Assembly: GCA_022495995.1 (NCBI GenBank)
Contig: JAFEMH010002447.1
Coordinates: forward strand, 261,501-325,500
DNA: 64,000 nucleotides
From: Adenophora triphylla var. japonica
Taxonomy: Eukaryota > Streptophyta > Magnoliopsida > Asterales > Campanulaceae
Direction of reading: 5' to 3'
In this document: piece after piece, positions 59,141-64,000 of the stretch
Numbering within the stretch: the first letter of the stretch is position 1
Layout of the letters: each line of letters starts with the position of its first letter
Translations under genes and position numbers: made by a program
The notes under the pieces: model-generated
What the model was told of the DNA's origin: nothing
Database searches by the model: none
The model's input: the letters and a program-made list of their open reading frames with translations, nothing else

Positions 59141-60988
59141 CGTAAGTGCTCCAATTTGAGTTGTTAGTATGTTCGTTAGAAAATTAACGGAAGTTTTAAC
59201 ATTCCTAACATTTCTAACATTTCTAACATTTCTAACCAACCAAGGGTAGATTAGGGTTTGCCATTTAAAGTTAAACCAAGGAAAGAATCTCAAAAAGCGA
59301 AAGAAATTGGAAAAATCCGAATTGGGCAAGTTGAAAAACATAAACTGCTGGATTTTTGAATTTTATTCTTCCCCTCAAAGCACGGAGCAAAGATTTAATG
59401 AACAAGGCACGTTTACAATACCCTCCGCGCGGACATGATTGCATTTTCCAGAGGCCTATAAATTGAACCCTCCTCTCTCGGTTTACACAACAAAAATCAC
59501 TCACAAGAATAAAGACATCGGCGAAAATAGAGAGAAAACAGTGGGAATTCACTTGAATTGCCACCATTTTCTCTCCAATCTTTCCCAAATCTCACTCACT
59601 CACAAACACTTCAAATCACTCTCATACATACTCTCATACATATACTAACTCAAGCTCAAATCACCCTTTAGGAGGAGGATTAGAGAGAAAACATAGAGGA
59701 CTTCATTGTTATCTGCTTGTTTTCTCTTTAACCAACTCAAATCATCAACCCTAAACACTTTCAAACCCTAAACACATTCAAGCCTTGAATCCATTCATAC
59801 ACAAAACACAAGGAAGATAGGTATAACCTCCCTCTCCTTACCCTAAAATTCTCTCATCCATGCATGCATTTTCAAACTCCAAAATGTAGTTTGTTCATCT
59901 TCTTGCCCTAGATCCAAGAAGATCACCATGGAAGTTCATCTCCATGGTTGATCTTCTACAAGGATCAACATTCTCTCCAAAGTATTCTTACTTACTTGCA
60001 AATGCATTTTCAAAACCTTAAAAACCATTTTCATACATCAAATCTTCATTTTCAAAGGATAAAATTCCCCTTCCCAAGCAAATGAAATGCTTAGTCCTAA
60101 TGTACCCCAAGGATGGTTTGATATAGTTGATTCACCACTAAAATGTCAAGTGATCACTAATCAAAACCTAGGGAAATGGGGACAAGCATGGATGCAAAAC
60201 CCCCTTTAAAATCATGTTTTTCCTTCTTGAGAAGTTGCTGTCCAGTAGCAATTTTCTAAGACCCCAGTCCATGGTCTAATTTTTTGGACATAGATAAACT
60301 TGGAATTTGGTGTTTACTACAAAACACTTTTTGTAGACAACATCCAGAGCTTTTCAGACATATTTTTACTTTATTTTTTTCGTGAGTAAAACTCCATATT
60401 TCAAATTTTCCTTTAAAGGTCAGTTCATCAGTCTCTGGAAATCCAGATTTCACATATGAGATTTCCAGAAGGTTTTGGTCCCTCAAATCATCTCTAAAAT
60501 GGGAAGTTCATTTATAGAAAACTTATTTAAGGTGTTTTGAACATTTTTCATTCTCGGACTTTTCCCAGATTCTGGAGCTTTCAAGCCCTAAAGTCCATTT
60601 CAAAATCAAGTGTCCACTGCCTTTTTCATTCTGGCAGAAATGGTTTTCAACTTCCAAAAATCTTTTGAGTACCAAATCTCAACCCAAAAATCACACTAAA
60701 AATCATGGGATCTGTCCAAAGTCTAATAAAGAATTCTCAATTTTTACTTCCCTCATTTTCAACTTATTTTGGCCAAAGTAACACACACACACACACAAAC
60801 AAATGGTTTTTAGCTTGGAAGACTCGTTTTACGAGGCATTCCGGGTGCACACTAACGTCCTTCCCGGCGTGTAACGTGACCTCCGAACCCAAATTTCTAA
60901 TCTCGGGCATTTTTCAAAGTTTTGGCCCTTAAAACAAAAATGGCGTGGCGACTCCGTTTGATTTTCAAAAAAAATCGGGTACATCACA
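59141..60988 (+). mobile_element. Right LTR of the Ogre/Tat-like element
   Basis: 1848 bases, beginning CGTAAGTGCTCC (TG to CG change) and ending GGTACATCACA, followed by GCCAA. Its CA run near 60778-60797 is about half as long as in the left LTR. It carries one extra TTTCTAACA unit near 59220. Confidence 0.9.
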
Positions 60989-61039
60989 GCCAATAAAGGC
61001 ATAAAACCAGCAAATGTCATCCCATCAACATTATAAGAA

Positions 61040-61965
61040 GTATTTCTGCCATACCATCAACAACAATAAGCATGGAATTGACTCCTAGCTTCTGCATAGA
61101 CAACATTGATCGGACTGCTTATTGGCCTCAACGCAGATATAAAACCATGTAAAAAGAAAGCTACTGTGATTGAGGGTCAGAAATACATAAGTAAAACCAA
61201 CAGAGAAAACCTGTAATCTGCAACTGCTTGTGGTGCCAGGGTAGTCTTTCTACTACTTTCTGGACCATATATCTAGAGACCAAAAACAGAAAATGATCAT
61301 AAGACTCTTGAATAAAGTACTCCCTCCGTTCCAAAATCAATAAAAAATAACAAACAAATTTGCTATTGGGCAAGAGAGAGTAAATTTGGGCTTTTTTGGA
61401 CATTCATTTTGGGATATAAGTAGTAGTATGTTATGATATGCAAAGATGCATTTTCAGCAACAACATAAGAGTAACATATATCACTGTTAATGTACTCTAG
61501 TTATATGAGTCTTGAGAAGAGAAACTAAGGGCAGCAATATCATAAATTTAAATGCCAAATGCACCATAAAATCGGGGAGGTTAGTACCTCGATAATTCTT
61601 CCTCCTGAAGGCCACCACTTAGAGCAATGTCTAATGTCAAGCAGCCAATTGGAGATTTTAACTGCTAGAAAATAGATGTAGTAGTACCACACTATTCATT
61701 AGAACCAACGAGATTAAATTGGGATTGAAAAGGTTGCTTTTCTTTCACGTCAATGAATCAAATATTTGGATCATCAACTGCAAGATCTATCATACAAGGC
61801 TACCCAAAGTAATATTACTGAATAAATAAAGAACACTTCAGCATAAGTTATGAAGTAAGAAGAGATGGAAAGTAACTTACACCGGAGCTCAGCATGTGCA
61901 CTGCCTAATCTTGTAACACTTCCCTTACAAATGAGCTATTTATTTCATCCATTGCAGCTTTTTTG
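61040..61965 (-). pseudogene. Captured fragment of a plastid-type recA gene (four exon pieces)
   Basis: Exon pieces on the minus strand: 61965-61880 (AAMDEINSSF, then in a shifted frame SVTRLGSA), 61661-61588 (SPIGCLTLDIALSGGL), 61272-61211 (IYGPESSRKTTLA) and 61091 to about 61040 (KLGVNSML). In this order they match the start of the RecA core of plant chloroplast RecA ([31 protein letters not shown] from family knowledge, split here by introns). AG acceptors and GT donors bracket each. The Walker A Gly before Lys is Arg (GPESSRKTT), and single-base deletions break the frame, so no ATPase could be made. RecA drives strand exchange in recombination and repair. The Ogre-like LTR begins 50 bases further on, ending the visible fragment. 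Confidence 0.9.
61320..61432. mobile_element. Probable degenerate MITE inside a captured recA intron
   Basis: CTCCCTCCGTTCCAAAATCA on the left and ATTCATTTTGGGATATAAGTAG on the right form imperfect inverted ends about 110 bases apart, with TA on the left. The left end is a classic Stowaway start; the right is degraded. It lies in the intron between the second and third recA exon pieces. Confidence 0.5.
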
Positions 61966-61999
61966 CTAGAATGATAAATCAAATGGTAAGATTTTGAAC

Positions 62000-62739
62000 A
62001 ACCAAAACAATCCATGTATATTTAAGGAGAAGCAGATTTCTTGATGGAGTATATAAATCTTAAATGAATCTCGAGAATGTGTTCAAAACAAAAATTACCC
62101 ATTTTAATTTACTTTTCAAAACCAATGTGTTTACATCAACCCTTCAAACTTCAAAGCATCACTTCACTCCATTGAACCAATTAATTATAGAAAAACACTA
62201 GAAATTGGAGGGTGTAGATAACAAATCTAGGTTTTTTTACTATAAATTAAATGGAAAAGAAAACATTTAGCACAATCCAAGATACGAAACCTGTAATCAA
62301 AGTATATCACATAGTTGTGGAGAGAGATGAGCATACTAACTCCGTTTTGTCCCTGGAAAACAAAGACCTGGGCACTAGATTTGACCTGAGATCTAGCTCC
62401 GGCTGGGCATAGAGCGATTGTAAGATTGTGAGATAATCTAGGATTTTGGGGAAGGGAGAGAGATGATACCGTGTAACTGTTGTGGAGAGTGATGAGGGAA
62501 ACTTTGATGGACTTCGACTAAGCTCCGATGACCTTGCAATGGAAAGACGGTAAAGTTCTCCAATTGAGGAGAGACGATCATGTTCTGGTTTTTGGGAGAA
62601 AAATGGGTTGATTAATTAACGAGGGGAATTTGTATGGGGGAGGGGAAGGGGGAGCGGGGAATGGGAAATATATTTTTAATTTTGTTTTTAGTTTTTTATT
62701 TCACTGTTTAACAACATTAACTATGAACGTTGTACTGCA
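62000..62739 (-). other. Right arm of CACTA no. 2 with leader-like sequence
   Basis: Minus-strand block at about 62400-62590 has an ATG (MIVSPQLENFTVF) and a Ser/His/Pro-rich stretch similar in style to a transit peptide, followed by stops. It may be the leader of the element transcript or a decayed first exon of the captured recA; I cannot match it. It is GC-richer than its surroundings. Confidence 0.3.
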
Positions 62740-62996
62740 CAATATATTATAACGTAAAAAAGAAATATTAAACTCTTTATTAAAATGTTTCCAGAAAAAA
62801 CGTTGTACTTAACCACAACGTTTTAAATAAAAACGTTGTATTTACTTTTTTACCACAACTTTTTGTAAGAAAATGCTGTTATATAACTTTAAAGAAAACG
62901 TTTTAAGTTAAAACGTTGTGTTTAGTGTAGAAGCAACAACATTTACTAAAAAATGTTGTAAAATAAACGTTGTGGAAAAGCATTTTTGTTGTAGTG
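62740..62996. repeat. Subterminal AACGTTGT repeats, right end of CACTA no. 2
   Basis: About eight copies of ACAACGTTT/AAACGTTGT-like motifs in both orientations up to the terminal TTGTTGTAGTG. They mirror the left end at 44859-45170. Confidence 0.8.
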
Positions 62997-63010
62997 CCAA
63001 TTCCGCATCA

Positions 63011-63540
63011 CCTCCTTTCCTTAATAGATGTTGCGTTTTCCTTTTTTATCCGTCCCGAAATGAATTCTTCAGAAAGCGAGAGTAGGTAGCTAAATAACCT
63101 CTTCTAAGGTAAGATGATTACAAATTACTTAAATCGTTGAGGCCATTGTTATAGAAGGATGAGCTCGAGTTATAGAAGGAAGTTGTTTGTGTAGTGAAAC
63201 TATTGAGGCCATTGTTATAAAACAAGAGGGAAAGATGTAGTAATTGAATTCAATCTTTTGTAAACCTTTGCTTTCTTAGTTGACTCGAGATAAACCTCGG
63301 TTAGGGTGTTTTGGACTTTATAAACCTGGTTAGGGTGTTTTGGACTTTTTCCCAACGTTTATTATCTCGCCAAAACCCGTAGTATGCAAGAAATAAAATA
63401 AAAATAAAAACGGTGCAAAAACAAAAAACAAAGAACAAACAAAAAATGTGGCAACTCTACCATGCTAGTTGATTTCCTAAAATTGAAATTGAATAATAAT
63501 TCAAGTTCAATAATAGCACATCATAATATTTTCACGAATA
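63011..63540. other. Flanking region, no gene
   Basis: AT-rich. It holds two short duplications: TTGAGGCCATTGTTATA (about 63138 and 63205) and GGTTAGGGTGTTTTGGACTT (about 63299 and 63329). Nothing else recognised. Confidence 0.5.
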
Positions 63541-64000
63541 GAATATGATAATGCATATTGTATAATAGATTGTGTATATCCCTAATTAGTTAGGATATCT
63601 CCTAGTCAATAATGGAGATCTCCATATCTCCTATTCTAGGTAGGTCTCTATTGTACTATGTATATATATTTGAGTCATGAAATAATACAACTCATGGATT
63701 GAAATCTTTTATGGTATCAGGGCGTTGGTTTACATAGCAGCTCTCTCCCTCGTCCAACCACGCTTTTGTGTTTTTTCGTCCATGTTGTAAGCTCTTCAAT
63801 GGCCGCCAACAGTCGCCAGCTTCACCCTGCACAAATCGTGGGTAACATCAAAAATTACATTCCTTTAATTCTTGAAGCCAAGATGAGTCATTACACTTCA
63901 TGGGCTGAGCTTTTTCAGATCCATTGTACCGCTTTTGATGTTATTGACCATATCATTCCAGAGGAAGACAAAACACCTAATACGGTATGAGATCAAAATC
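63541..64000 (+). mobile_element. 5' end of an Ale-like Ty1/copia element
   Basis: A short AT-rich LTR (start unclear, perhaps 63547-63571; end near 63693-63711), then TGGTATCAGGGC at 63712-63723, a one-base variant of the initiator tRNA-Met PBS, and a gag start. The rest lies beyond the window. A small LTR and gag of this form suggest the Ale/Retrofit lineage. Confidence 0.7.
63799..64000 (+). pseudogene. Ale-like copia gag, N-terminal part
   Basis: ATG at 63799 (MAANSRQ), chosen because it is the first Met after the PBS that fits the family start. It continues with NIKNYIPLILEAKMSHYTSWAELFQIHC, the usual N-terminal gag segment in which the element contacts W and F residues of the capsid fold. 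A TGA at 63988-63990 follows PNTV, where Trp is expected (TGG to TGA). It continues past the window edge. Confidence 0.75.

Larger units (their letters stand above)
47738..60988 (+). mobile_element. Ogre/Tat-like Ty3/gypsy element, decayed or non-autonomous, 13.25 kb
   Basis: LTRs 47738-49604 and 59141-60988 (1867 and 1848 bases) begin TGTAAGTGCTCC (CG- in the right copy) and end GGTACATCACA. Target duplication GCCAA (47733-47737, 60989-60993). The PBS reads TGGCGACTCCGCTGGGGA, as in Ogre elements. Only scraps of gag are seen, and no RT, RNase H or integrase in 9.5 kb of interior, which ends with several tandem arrays. It looks like a non-autonomous derivative of the Ogre/Tat group. It splits CACTA no. 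2. Confidence 0.82.

Overview
This window looks like intergenic DNA from a flowering plant, probably a eudicot. It is AT-rich and almost wholly made of transposable elements nested in one another. The families seen are Ty1/copia (SIRE-, Tork- and Ale-like), Ty3/gypsy (Tekay chromovirus, Retand-like Tat, Ogre/Tat-like), CACTA DNA transposons and Stowaway-type MITEs. The species cannot be named from this sequence. I found no rRNA, CRISPR array or bacterial-style operon. The only convincing host gene is a 70-residue protein at 10478-10690 (minus), with its own TATA box.

Layout. 1-2004 is a gypsy-type LTR running off the left edge, inserted in a decayed minus-strand SIRE-like copia element (2005-9091). 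A MITE (9137-9409) and the small gene follow. 11151-39882 is CACTA element no. 1 (TSD ATA). It contains a Tork-like copia (11556-16185, right LTR cut short), a Tekay gypsy with an intact 1144-codon pol and 2.2-kb LTRs (16186-26129), a broken CACTA transposase (26339-27475), a Retand-like gypsy (27524-37226, TSD GTGCT) with an antisense spliced gene, and a MITE (39033-39326). 39883-42310 is unclassified repeat-like DNA with a tRNA-derived SINE-like stretch.

42306-63015 is a second nest. A short non-autonomous copia-like LTR element (TSD CCTCC) has CACTA element no. 2 (44859-62996, TSD CCA) in its right LTR. CACTA no. 2 is in turn split by a 13.25-kb Ogre/Tat-like element (47738-60988, TSD GCCAA) with decayed gag and several tandem-repeat arrays. 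The window ends in the 5' end of an Ale-like copia element.

The most interesting observation is that CACTA no. 2 carries pieces of two unrelated host genes, both on the minus strand: four exon-like pieces of a plastid-type recA (61040-61965) and two of cobalamin-independent methionine synthase, METE (46718-46957). The recA pieces have splice signals and intron gaps, so they were probably copied as genomic DNA. Both genes are broken by frameshifts and cannot make working protein. This is transduplication by a CACTA element (Pack-CACTA-like), later split by a retrotransposon.

All family names come from reading motifs by eye; no database search was run. Element borders marked by matching TSDs (both CACTAs, the Retand-like and Ogre-like elements, and the short LTR element) are the firmest calls.
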